This document shows positions 5,661-12,545 of a stretch of DNA of 22,762 nt, piece after piece. A program made the position numbers and the translations under genes. The DNA comes from a virus: positions 1 through 22,762 of IMG/VR virus record IMGVR_UViG_3300044535_002164; one strand, written 5' to 3'. Under the pieces are notes generated by a model. The model did no database searches. It was given only the letters and a program-made list of their open reading frames with translations, and was not told where the DNA came from. Each line of letters opens with the position of its first letter. The stretch's first letter is position 1.

Positions 5661-5835
5661 AAAAAAATTTCTGGGGTATTTTTTTGCCCAAAATTTAGGG
5701 TTTTCCGTAAAGTGACCCTATGGTAAATTCAAAATCATTTTTTCAAAAAATTTCTGGAAAAATTTTCAATCCTAAAAGTCGACCTTGTTTTATTCACAAA
5801 TGGTTTTCCAAAAAAATTTCTGGAGGTATTTTTTT
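5661..5835. repeat. three iterated AAAAAAATTTCTGG repeats
   Basis: Copies at 5661-5674, 5745-5757 (one A shorter) and 5810-5823. The outer two extend into (A)GGTATTTTTTT, giving about 25 shared bases with one indel. The last copy ends at the stop codon of the minus-strand gene. Confidence 0.7.
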
Positions 5836-6409
5836 ATGAGATCTGGGCTTTTATGCTTTTGCCTGAGAAGTAAATCATATTAAATAATCTAACGTCAATA
5901 ACATAACTGCTTTTTGCATTGCCAGAGTTATCATTAACTCTATTCTGATATTCATGCAAAGGCACCAGATTATTTTCAATTAATGATTCAATCTCTGAGG
6001 TTTTTGCATAAAATACGGCTCTCATCAGTTGCGTGGATTGTTCATATAAGGTTTCAGATTTTCTGTTAACATCAAAAAAAATGATAATATCCTTATTATT
6101 GTTTGTGTATTTTTCCTTATATCTAAGATAATCTTTATGGTTATATGTGATAGCCCATTGCGGGTCGACATCATATAATACTTGTGACTTAAAAAAAGGT
6201 GTGTCCTGGGTTTTTAAATCTCCAGCTATTTTATCGTTTATGATTAAATCGTGTGTATATGGATCGTGATCCTTATCTGGGTTAATTTTAATTTTAATTA
6301 GCTCGTTGTTTAATGAATTAATAAACTCAACAAAGGCGGGTTCTTGTTCGTCTGAAGCTTTTTTGCAATATGCTTTTTTATCTTCCGTAGTTGTTTCTAA
6401 TATTATCAT
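5834..6409 (-). CDS. PD-(D/E)xK nuclease-like phage protein
   Basis: A 191-aa protein. The core reads DPYTHDLIINDKIAGDLKTQ (residues 49-68), which fits an acidic residue on one strand (D54), a turn, then D64-L-K66 on the next strand, preceded by a helix with E23. This is the usual geometry of PD-(D/E)xK restriction or Holliday-junction-resolvase folds. The following block (FFKSQVLYDVDPQWAITYNH, then DIIIFFDVN) fits the remaining strands. It is the last gene of the minus-strand block, 42 bp after the 548-aa gene, and has its own TTATTTATG element upstream. Family recognition is by pattern only, and it could be a non-catalytic relative. Confidence 0.8.
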   Translation of the reverse strand: MIILETTTEDKKAYCKKASDEQEPAFVEFINSLNNELIKIKINPDKDHDPYTHDLIINDKIAGDLKTQDTPFFKSQVLYDVDPQWAITYNHKDYLRYKEKYTNNNKDIIIFFDVNRKSETLYEQSTQLMRAVFYAKTSEIESLIENNLVPLHEYQNRVNDNSGNAKSSYVIDVRLFNMIYFSGKSIKAQIS

Positions 6410-6422
6410 GTTACAATAATAA

Positions 6423-6431
6423 CATAAATAA
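6423..6431 (-). promoter_or_regulatory. late-type promoter element (TTATTTATG)
   Basis: A variant of the CTATTTATA element, 22 bp upstream of the start codon at 6409. It is one of the weaker matches. Confidence 0.45.
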
Positions 6432-6451
6432 ACAAGAAAAACAAGCTTTTT

Positions 6452-8098
6452 TTATATATTATCCATTCTATTTAACAGGTTAATTATCTTATATGATTCA
6501 TTCATTACCTGGTTTGCCATTTTTTTTCCCAGCAATCCTTCTCTGCTCATTCTTATTTTTATCTTTCTGGTAAACATGACTTTTTGTTCTGGTGTGAAAC
6601 TTTTATATAAATGATAAAGGGTGGGTGTAATTTTAACCAACTCCTCAAATGTTAATTCATCCCATTGATCCTCATATTTTCTTCGCATTTGTTTTATATT
6701 ATGAATCAATGCTTGTATCTCGAATGTTTTTAAATATACATCCACATTATTTTTATCCTTATTCTTTTCGTAATATTTTGATATGGTTTTTGAGAGATGT
6801 CTGTTGTGCAATGAATCATCCAACCAGTGCACCAATTCATGATATATCGAACCTTTAATTTTTTCCTCACTTAAATCATATTTGGCGGTATTATATGTTC
6901 TTATAAAATCATCAAGTGTGCTAAAACCAAGCGCGGAATCGATAAGATTGCTATTAACTGATATGGATATTAATTCTTTGCTTTGGTCTGATCTGTAATA
7001 ATTACTTCCGTAATTTATATGTATTTCGGTTGGGTTTATCTCGTGGGCTTTAACACATAATGGACTTTTTAATATTGAGGTGTCCGTTGTTCTTTTTGGG
7101 AATGAGTTCTGTGCTATCTTATTGTTAGCCCAAACCCTGTCAAGATCAGCTCTAAAATATGTATCATATATATAATCAACGTCATCATCAATTTCCATTA
7201 GCTTCTCCGTTAAAACTTCCCCCTCATCGATGTCCATAAGTTTTTTTATTCTGTTAATATCTTCGTGTTTTGTTTTTTTAACACAGTTAGGGTATCTCTT
7301 ACCAAACATAGTTTTCATTCCTTTTTGAGTATATCCTTTCCAACATCTTTCAGTTAATTCACCTTCTTTCATTTCTTCTTGTCTACCCATATGACTAAAT
7401 ACTTTTCTTATATCTTTGGGTAAATCGTTAATTGGTATTACCTTTGCCTTAATTGTTTCTAAACCTTTTCTTACCGCCTTTTGCGCTCTGTGGTGTCCGT
7501 CTATAATTGATATGAATTCACCATCATTATCAACAAATATTAATATTGGGTATTGTAAGTCGGCACTTTCTATTTTTTTAATCTCATCTTCATCACCATC
7601 CCAAGTTAATAGGTGTGGTTTTAATTCTTCTACTGATATATTACTTACAGGAATATCTTCTGTCACATTTAATAAATCCATAAGGGTTATTTTATCTCCT
7701 TCATCATTATCCCAAGATGTGTCGTGTAATCCTTCTTTCATCTTCTGAGTTTTCTTTTTTGATTGTTCTTTTTTGGATTCAATGTATTCAAAAGCAGTTC
7801 TTAATCTTTTCTTTACTTCAGGGTCTTTTGCTCTTTCCAAAGCAACCCTTAGTCTTTGGTGAATTAGATTTATAATTTGAGATTGTCTGGCGTGAGATTT
7901 GGATTTAAAACTTTCTTTATTTAAGGTGTCAACAATATCTTGTTTTGTTCTGAACTTTACAGATACAGTATCACTTGGATTTTCATCTGTGTATAATCTT
8001 CTGTCGGAACCTTTGGGTTTTTTTCCCGTTCCGATTTTGGGATCGGACTCAACCAAGTATTCATCCAAAGCTTTCTTTATTTGTTCTTGCAAATTCAT
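6452..8098 (-). CDS. multidomain phage protein: tag, ParB-like DGHHR domain, Cys module, HExxH metallopeptidase-like domain
   Basis: A 548-aa modular protein. Residues 1-18 (MNLQEQIKKALDEYLVES) are a short amphipathic tag. Residues 27-120 form a basic helical region (KPKGSDRRLYTDENP, then SHARQSQIINLIHQR). Residues 145-235 carry a ParB/sulfiredoxin-like core with IIDGHHRAQKAVRKG at 198-212. Residues 251-274 are a small module CWKGYTQKGM...NCVKK. Residues 279-302 repeat the tag motif (INRIKKLMDIDEGE). Residues 305-548 hold a zincin-like domain with HELVHWLD (H420, E421, H424) and a possible third ligand E460 in TFEIQA. Modules meet at L-T-E (248-250, 296-298) and L-M-E (300-302). The combination resembles phage polyvalent proteins that are packaged and injected. 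It is the last gene of the four-gene operon, three bases after the preceding stop. Confidence 0.9.
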   Translation of the reverse strand: MNLQEQIKKALDEYLVESDPKIGTGKKPKGSDRRLYTDENPSDTVSVKFRTKQDIVDTLNKESFKSKSHARQSQIINLIHQRLRVALERAKDPEVKKRLRTAFEYIESKKEQSKKKTQKMKEGLHDTSWDNDEGDKITLMDLLNVTEDIPVSNISVEELKPHLLTWDGDEDEIKKIESADLQYPILIFVDNDGEFISIIDGHHRAQKAVRKGLETIKAKVIPINDLPKDIRKVFSHMGRQEEMKEGELTERCWKGYTQKGMKTMFGKRYPNCVKKTKHEDINRIKKLMDIDEGEVLTEKLMEIDDDVDYIYDTYFRADLDRVWANNKIAQNSFPKRTTDTSILKSPLCVKAHEINPTEIHINYGSNYYRSDQSKELISISVNSNLIDSALGFSTLDDFIRTYNTAKYDLSEEKIKGSIYHELVHWLDDSLHNRHLSKTISKYYEKNKDKNNVDVYLKTFEIQALIHNIKQMRRKYEDQWDELTFEELVKITPTLYHLYKSFTPEQKVMFTRKIKIRMSREGLLGKKMANQVMNESYKIINLLNRMDNI

Positions 8099-8101
8099 GG
8101 T

Positions 8102-8728
8102 TTATTTTTTGTTTGTGTCAATTATATCATAATAAAATGAATCGCCGTCTTCGGTTACCCATCTATCGGACTGGTTTTCAACTGATGGCAATTCGGTGTC
8201 CACCTTAAATTGTTTTAAATCTTCTGGCAATGGTTTGGTTACCCAGTTTGAGTCCTTCCAGAATATTCTATTATTTGGCATGCATAATAAATATCCTTCA
8301 TCGGATTCAAATATATGACCGCATTTGTAATCCGTGGGTTCATCGCTGTAAGGATTGTTAAACCAATCCACGGTGAACATATATGTCCCCCAAACTTTGC
8401 TTCCATCTCTTAAAACAACTTGCGCTCTATGAAATGACAAAAAAGCGTATTCTATTACGCTTACGTTTTCGCTGAAACAATCCCATAGTTGTTTAAAGTT
8501 AAATGGTATATCATTTGTGGGCACCTTTGTATAGATCTCTGAAATGGGAACCCTGCTGCGAACCATTCCATTATCCGTCATAACATGAAATGTTAATATA
8601 ACGCCAGAACAAGACTGAAGCCCAAAAACATATACATCATAAAATTCATCAGCGTCTTTAATATTTTTTGTGAAATATGATTTGCGAACCAATCCCTTAA
8701 AACTTGGTATATTTGAATTTAAAATCAT
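8102..8728 (-). CDS. 208-aa conserved-type phage protein, function unknown
   Basis: A soluble, aromatic-rich mixed alpha/beta protein. N-terminal residues 3-20 read LNSNIPSFKGLVRKSYFT. The middle contains LWDCFSENVSVIEYAFLSFHRAQVVLRDGS, and aspartate/tyrosine-rich strands follow (GTYMFTVDWFNNPYSDEPTD). There is no catalytic signature, signal peptide or membrane helix. Its start overlaps the stop of the upstream 115-aa gene by 4 bp (ATGA type), and its end is 3 bp before the 548-aa gene, so it is translationally coupled within the operon. A virion or ejected-cargo role is inferred from that context only. Confidence 0.85.
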   Translation of the reverse strand: MILNSNIPSFKGLVRKSYFTKNIKDADEFYDVYVFGLQSCSGVILTFHVMTDNGMVRSRVPISEIYTKVPTNDIPFNFKQLWDCFSENVSVIEYAFLSFHRAQVVLRDGSKVWGTYMFTVDWFNNPYSDEPTDYKCGHIFESDEGYLLCMPNNRIFWKDSNWVTKPLPEDLKQFKVDTELPSVENQSDRWVTEDGDSFYYDIIDTNKK

Positions 8729-9072
8729 TTCTTTCTTATAATTAATTCGCCCAACACTTCCAATCTGCCAACCTCTTTTTGAAATTCGGTTTGCGTCATA
8801 TCCAGTGATATTTTTTTATATGTTTCATCGTATTCCTTTTTGGCTGCTTCAATATCAAACTCACCTTCAATTGCTTTTTTATAATAATCTGGTTTTACCT
8901 TAAAGTGATTATAGGTTAATAATGCATCACCACCTTTTTCCTTTGCGTTTTTTATAATTTTTTCGGCACCAGCTAAACGATTTTTGGCAAATGTTTCAAA
9001 ATTAGATTTAACCTCCATTAATCGTTGTTTTATTCCTTCGTTGATTAATTGTTTTAATTCTTGTACATTCAT
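8725..9072 (-). CDS. 115-aa helical tagged phage protein
   Basis: It begins MNVQELKQLINEGIKQRLME, a tag like the start of the 548-aa protein, containing I-N-E and L-M-E triplets that fit T4-type prohead-protease sites. The remainder is almost entirely charged helix (FAKNRLAGAEKIIKNAKEKG, and a C-terminal stretch ending RLEVLGELIIRKK). The start is 3 bp after the 738-aa gene, and the stop overlaps the next start by 4 bp. It may be a small capsid-internal or scaffold-like protein; that is inference. Confidence 0.85.
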   Translation of the reverse strand: MNVQELKQLINEGIKQRLMEVKSNFETFAKNRLAGAEKIIKNAKEKGGDALLTYNHFKVKPDYYKKAIEGEFDIEAAKKEYDETYKKISLDMTQTEFQKEVGRLEVLGELIIRKK

Positions 9073-9075
9073 ATA

Positions 9076-11292
9076 TTATCTGTTTTTATTTGCTTCAATT
9101 GCTCTTAGTTGTGCCAAAGCTTCATGCTCCGTTTCATGTTTGCCAAGGGTCTTTCCCTTTTTTGATATCACGTACCATTTATCTCCTCTGTGTTTAATGT
9201 ATTCTGATAAATTTTTTGGTTGCTCCTCATTCATTGTGGTGTTTTTTCCCACAAATGCATTTGTTGTTTTTTCACCATTTCTTAATAGGGTTGCCGCTCT
9301 GGAATAACCATCCAGCAACTCGCCGTCAACAACAACGATTTCATTATGAATATCTGATGGATCAATATCATCCATTTCATAATCATATCTTTCATCACCC
9401 GATTCATAGTATTCCTTAAAATCTGAATCTGTTTGCAATAATGATTCCAAATCAAAATTATCCACATTTTCAAATTCAGAGCTTCTTATTCTGTCCTTAA
9501 ATCCCCATGGAATATCATCTTCATCTGGTGTTATGCTTTTTATATGATTCCATACATGATTTCCCATGAACTTGTTTTCATTAATGGTTCCGAAATTGCT
9601 GGTGAAATGAACATCGGATCCAACTTTTAAACCTTGTTTATTTAACCATTTTCCCAATTCAATATCCATATTTGGTAATGGTTCATTTTCATTTCCTGGT
9701 TTTGATATCTTTGGCAATATTACCTGGTTAATAAATTCAACCTCAACTTTGTCGTCCAATAGTTCTGATAAATTTGGACTCAATTTGATCGCATCCCAGA
9801 ATGCACCTGTTAGTTGTTTGAACTTATTATCTTTTGGTGATTTTAGTTCAGCTTGTGTAACATTCTTTGCGATTCCAAATAATGCTTTGGCTACGCTGGC
9901 TGTATCATTTAAATTATCCAATACGCCAACCGCATTTGATATAAAATCAATTCCTGGTATTAATGATGCTCCCAGTTTTCCAAGACCTTTTGCGGTTTCA
10001 ATCGCATCTTGTTTTGTTTTTTGGTCTTTTAATGCTTGCAACGCTTTTGATACCTCACCCCAGGTTATGGTTTCCATTTCCTCATTTAATGTTGCTGGTG
10101 TGTTATTATATCCGCATTTGTGACAGGTGTATGTATCTTCACCACCATCTTCAATAGCCCATGACCAACCACAACCATCACAAATAACATCACCATTCTC
10201 AACAACCTCACCCATTACATTCATCATCCTTTTCATTTTGGATAACTCCTCATTCAATTGTTTGGTTTCTTTTGCAATTTCATTATAGTCGTTTGCAATA
10301 TCTTTGTTTGTTGATATCATTTGTTCTGGTGCCATGTTCATCAATTCTTTCATTGTGAAAAATTTATATGATACATGTTCATTCTCATCCAATTCAATAT
10401 TATCCACATCAAACTCGTTTGTGTAGAATACATTTAGTTCCACATTTCCATAATCGTAAACTTCCAATGGTTTGAATGATGTTAATTCAACCCCAGCTTC
10501 TTCGAATACCTCTCTAACAATCGCTTCTTCTGGTGTTTCACCTTTCTCTATTCCACCACCCAACATTCCGTATTTACTTGGGTTTGTTGTTTCGTTTTTG
10601 CTTCTCTTAAATAATAGTGTTTTATTATCCAATACAACAAATAACAATGCAACCCTTTTTATATCATCCGCTTCATTTAATGTGGATTCGTCTTTCGTTT
10701 TTCCCCATTTTTTTCCTTTGCCTGGTGTTCCGCACGATGCTGGTGTCGGTCTGCATGACGGGTACTTCGATCGCTTCTCACCTTTTTCCCTTCCACATGC
10801 TTTGCATTTCTTTCTTCCGCTTTCTGGATCTTTTCTGCAGGTGTTGCAATCAACCCAACCTTTGTTGCCCTCACCACCTCTTCTGGAAAACCATCCGTGC
10901 AATCCGCTTTTTTTTTCTTTCGAATAATCAGTTTTTTTTGCCTCATCCATTGATTCTTCATTATCCAAATGATCATCAATCCACGCTTGTAGTTCATTTG
11001 AATCTGGTGCGTATTCTTTTCCTTTTGTTCTTGTTATGCCATCATGTGCTTTGTATAACAAATCTTTAATATCATCTGGAGCGTCATTAATATCTTCCTC
11101 TTTTAAATCCTTCCAGATTTTTCCTTGACGACATCTAACTATGGCACCTGATCGATATGCTGATGGTTTGTCATATTTTCTTCTGGCTATTCGTAAACAA
11201 CGATCAGCTTTTTCTTCATTGATTAAATCATTGCTTGGGTTTATTCCCATCATTTGTTTTAATCTAGAAAGTTCTTCATTAAGGTTCTGCAT
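9076..11292 (-). CDS. 738-aa modular phage polyprotein-like protein: Cys/basic DUF5872-like, Nudix, zinc ribbon, ParB-like, C-terminal module
   Basis: Residues 1-26 are a tag (NLNEELSRLKQMMGI...LINEE). Residues 30-66 (CLRIARRKYDKPSAYRSGAI) and 122-200 (SGLHGWFSRRGGEGNKGWVD and a Cys/Lys-rich tail) match my memory of phage DUF5872-type proteins. Residues 210-340 are a Nudix hydrolase with an intact box: G246-x5-E252-x7-R260-E261-x2-E264-E265-x-G267. Residues 346-358 repeat the tag. Residues 371-393 are a zinc ribbon (C371, C374, C390, C393). Residues 430-475 are Gly/hydrophobic. Residues 650-683 are ParB-like (LLDGYSRAATLLRNG). Residues 693-738 are a small terminal module (KWYVISKKGKTLGKHETEHE). 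Nearly every seam carries an L/I/M-N-E triplet (26, 207, 348, 404, 572, 689). The Nudix part could hydrolyse nucleotide derivatives. It is the first gene of the operon, and the GTATTTATA element is 28 bp upstream. Confidence 0.9.
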   Translation of the reverse strand: MQNLNEELSRLKQMMGINPSNDLINEEKADRCLRIARRKYDKPSAYRSGAIVRCRQGKIWKDLKEEDINDAPDDIKDLLYKAHDGITRTKGKEYAPDSNELQAWIDDHLDNEESMDEAKKTDYSKEKKSGLHGWFSRRGGEGNKGWVDCNTCRKDPESGRKKCKACGREKGEKRSKYPSCRPTPASCGTPGKGKKWGKTKDESTLNEADDIKRVALLFVVLDNKTLLFKRSKNETTNPSKYGMLGGGIEKGETPEEAIVREVFEEAGVELTSFKPLEVYDYGNVELNVFYTNEFDVDNIELDENEHVSYKFFTMKELMNMAPEQMISTNKDIANDYNEIAKETKQLNEELSKMKRMMNVMGEVVENGDVICDGCGWSWAIEDGGEDTYTCHKCGYNNTPATLNEEMETITWGEVSKALQALKDQKTKQDAIETAKGLGKLGASLIPGIDFISNAVGVLDNLNDTASVAKALFGIAKNVTQAELKSPKDNKFKQLTGAFWDAIKLSPNLSELLDDKVEVEFINQVILPKISKPGNENEPLPNMDIELGKWLNKQGLKVGSDVHFTSNFGTINENKFMGNHVWNHIKSITPDEDDIPWGFKDRIRSSEFENVDNFDLESLLQTDSDFKEYYESGDERYDYEMDDIDPSDIHNEIVVVDGELLDGYSRAATLLRNGEKTTNAFVGKNTTMNEEQPKNLSEYIKHRGDKWYVISKKGKTLGKHETEHEALAQLRAIEANKNR

Positions 11293-11311
11293 AAAAAGTA
11301 GCTTTTATTTA

Positions 11312-11320
11312 TATAAATAC
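11312..11320 (-). promoter_or_regulatory. late-type promoter element for the 11292-6452 operon
   Basis: GTATTTATA on the minus strand, 28 bp upstream of the start codon, with only G for C against the CTATTTATA consensus. Confidence 0.55.
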
Positions 11321-11344
11321 CTTAAAAATAATAAAGATTATAAT

Positions 11345-11370
11345 AAAATAAAGGGGTATTATAACCCCTT
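11345..11370 (-). terminator. probable terminator overlapping the end of the synthetase-like gene
   Basis: Minus strand AAGGGGT, loop TATAAT, ACCCCTT, then TATTTTATT. The last codons and the TAA stop of the synthetase-like gene lie in the stem and loop. The U-tract is imperfect. Confidence 0.65.
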
Positions 11371-12177
11371 ATTTAATTCATATGCTCTTGCCATTCTTGT
11401 TAAACCAATACCCGCGCCAAAACGTGGAAAGAAGTCGAACGATAAAAATTCTTCAAGTTCTTTTTCAACACGCTCTTTTCCGAATAATTCAAATAATTTT
11501 TGTGAATAACCACCATCTGTGATTGAGTAAAATAGGTTTCTCATTTCTTCTTTATCCACACTTCTTTCAGCCGACCCTATCGTTTCTTGACCAAATAAAA
11601 TAACATCAACTTTGCTGAAGATACCATCACCTTTATGTTTCATATTCCAAAATGGTGATGTTCTTATTGGGAAATTTTGTAGTGAAATTACATTACCTTT
11701 TTCTTTCCACATTCTTGATTCGTGCTCGTCTTCAAGAATTGGCACGTTGCCATACTCAGCACATACATCATCATAATTAACTTGAACCATTTCATCACCG
11801 AAACCAAGATATGCCAATAAATCACCTTCCAATTTAATTAAATCTTCCATAGTTCCTTTTGATTCGAACTCAAACATTGGGAATATTTTTTCATGTCTAC
11901 CTGGTATCGGTTCTTTTTCATCTCTGTATGATGTTGTAATACAAAATACACCTTCCCATTCTGGATTTTTTAATAATTCATATTCTAACCACATTTGTCC
12001 AGTTTGTGGCAAGGGCCATACTTCACCATTATAAGTGAAAGTGGATACAGAATGTGGATTCTCACATGCTGCTAAGATTGATAATCTTGATTGTGCTGGA
12101 ACTTCTTTGAATCCTTTGTTGATAAAGAACGTTCTCATTTTTTGTACCAATTCATGGTAAGTTTCTGTGTTTTTCAT
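11359..12177 (-). CDS. stand-alone class II synthetase core, asparagine synthetase / AsnRS-like
   Basis: A 272-aa protein, starting from the ATG at 12177; a TTG at 12201 would fall directly after the terminator T run and is less likely. It has the class II aaRS catalytic fold of the Asp/Asn/Lys subgroup. Motif 2 is TSYRDEKEPIPGRHEKIFPM followed by FEFES. An AsnRS-like GQETIGSAERS block follows, and motif 3 is FGAGIGLTRMARA with its arginine intact. The N-terminal anticodon-binding OB domain (about 100 aa) is absent, as in AsnA and the archaeal asparagine synthetase related to AsnRS. Ammonia-dependent asparagine synthesis through aspartyl-adenylate is therefore the best guess; an amino-acid-activating or tRNA-modifying enzyme is the alternative. 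The Asn-rich leader upstream supports a link to asparagine. Confidence 0.85.
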   Translation of the reverse strand: MKNTETYHELVQKMRTFFINKGFKEVPAQSRLSILAACENPHSVSTFTYNGEVWPLPQTGQMWLEYELLKNPEWEGVFCITTSYRDEKEPIPGRHEKIFPMFEFESKGTMEDLIKLEGDLLAYLGFGDEMVQVNYDDVCAEYGNVPILEDEHESRMWKEKGNVISLQNFPIRTSPFWNMKHKGDGIFSKVDVILFGQETIGSAERSVDKEEMRNLFYSITDGGYSQKLFELFGKERVEKELEEFLSFDFFPRFGAGIGLTRMARAYELNKGL

Positions 12178-12199
12178 GCTTTTTACTTTTTTTTTACCC

Positions 12200-12229
12200 A
12201 AAAAAAAATCTTATCATTACGATAAGATT
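12200..12229 (-). terminator. intrinsic terminator in front of the synthetase-like gene (putative attenuator)
   Basis: Minus strand AATCTTATC, loop GTAAT, GATAAGATT, then a run of T. The 9-bp stem is perfect. It begins 3 bp after the stop codon of the Asn-rich leader ORF and ends 23 bp before the ATG at 12177, with no room for a promoter in between. Expression of the synthetase-like gene must therefore read through it. Confidence 0.85.
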
Positions 12230-12231
12230 CT

Positions 12232-12270
12232 TTAATTATTATTAATAAGGTTTTTTAATTTTTTTTTCAT
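12232..12270 (-). CDS. 13-codon Asn-rich leader peptide (putative attenuator leader)
   Basis: ATG at 12270, peptide MKKKLKNLLINNN, stop TAA at 12234-12232. Four of the 13 codons are Asn, and three are consecutive AAT codons immediately before the stop. The terminator stem begins three bases downstream, so a ribosome paused at the Asn codons would cover the 5' arm and block termination. The gene beyond is an asparagine-type synthetase. Caution: the sequence is AT-rich, so AAT runs are not improbable, and no translation signal is visible beyond an AT-rich leader. Confidence 0.5.
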   Translation of the reverse strand: MKKKLKNLINNN

Positions 12271-12291
12271 CTGTGATAAATATATCCGAAT

Positions 12292-12471
12292 TTAAATAAA
12301 GTTCATTTTTTTATATTTTTTTACGTTCTTATATGCCATTTGAACAATTTCACATCTTGTTTTATCTGTTAATATTTCACTAAGCTTTAAAACCTCATTA
12401 ATCATCTCACCAGCGAAGCCCTTTTTATGGGCTTTATGGTACGTTTTTTCTATTATTTCCTCATTTGTCAT
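12292..12471 (-). CDS. 59-aa small phage protein
   Basis: The ORF begins MTNEEIIEKTYHKAHKKGFA and continues through EMINEVLKLSEIL to a lysine-rich end (NVKKYKKMNFI). It is helical and charged. I recall similar short proteins with a TNEEIIEK(T/V)Y start in Bacteroidetes phages, but no function is known. An ATATTTATA element lies 27 bp upstream of the ATG. It is the first gene of the unit that continues through the leader ORF and attenuator into the synthetase-like gene. Confidence 0.75.
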   Translation of the reverse strand: MTNEEIIEKTYHKAHKKGFAGEMINEVLKLSEILTDKTRCEIVQMAYKNVKKYKKMNFI

Positions 12472-12489
12472 AATAATAAATTTTATACG

Positions 12490-12498
12490 TATAAATAT
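12490..12498 (-). promoter_or_regulatory. late-type promoter element for the 59-aa gene
   Basis: ATATTTATA on the minus strand, 27 bp upstream of the start at 12471. It faces the + strand element at 12522, making a divergent pair. Confidence 0.5.
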
Positions 12499-12521
12499 AA
12501 GAATTTTTAATTAAAACATCA

Positions 12522-12530
12522 CTATTTATG
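12522..12530 (+). promoter_or_regulatory. late-type promoter element (CTATTTATG)
   Basis: ACTATTTATG, 24 bp upstream of the ATG at 12546. It overlaps an in-frame ATG at 12528, which argues against that ATG as the start. Confidence 0.6.
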
Positions 12531-12545
12531 TTTAAAGTACTTTAT

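Larger units (their letters stand above)
5419..5833. other. 415-bp noncoding convergent region, candidate origin or control region
   Basis: No plausible gene is present. From left to right it contains an isolated -7-like TATCTTTG (5447-5454, no -33), a TGTGGATAA DnaA-box sequence, a decayed promoter copy, six C-tracts in 48 bp, a GGGGG tract at 5630-5634, and three AAAAAAATTTCTGG-type repeats. It separates the + strand early array from the - strand operon block. The mix of DnaA box, AT-rich stretch, G4-prone tracts and iterated repeats fits a replication origin, but none of it is proof. Confidence 0.6.

Noticed and set aside
9216-11069. Several long open frames on the + strand opposite the 738-aa gene
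   Set aside because: They are shadows: low-complexity Phe/His/Pro-rich translations opposite a gene with clear Nudix and zinc-ribbon motifs.
12178-12201. Upstream TTG start for the synthetase-like gene
   Set aside because: It sits directly on the terminator T run and adds a poly-Lys stretch unlike the family. The ATG at 12177 begins the helix expected at the N-terminus.
12177-12270. T-box riboswitch in front of the synthetase-like gene
   Set aside because: No T-box sequence or large specifier-loop structure fits in about 90 bases. The short Asn-rich ORF plus terminator explains the layout better.
12528-12545. ATG at 12528 as start of the tagged 168-aa gene
   Set aside because: It overlaps the CTATTTATG promoter element, and the shared tag starts at 12546.
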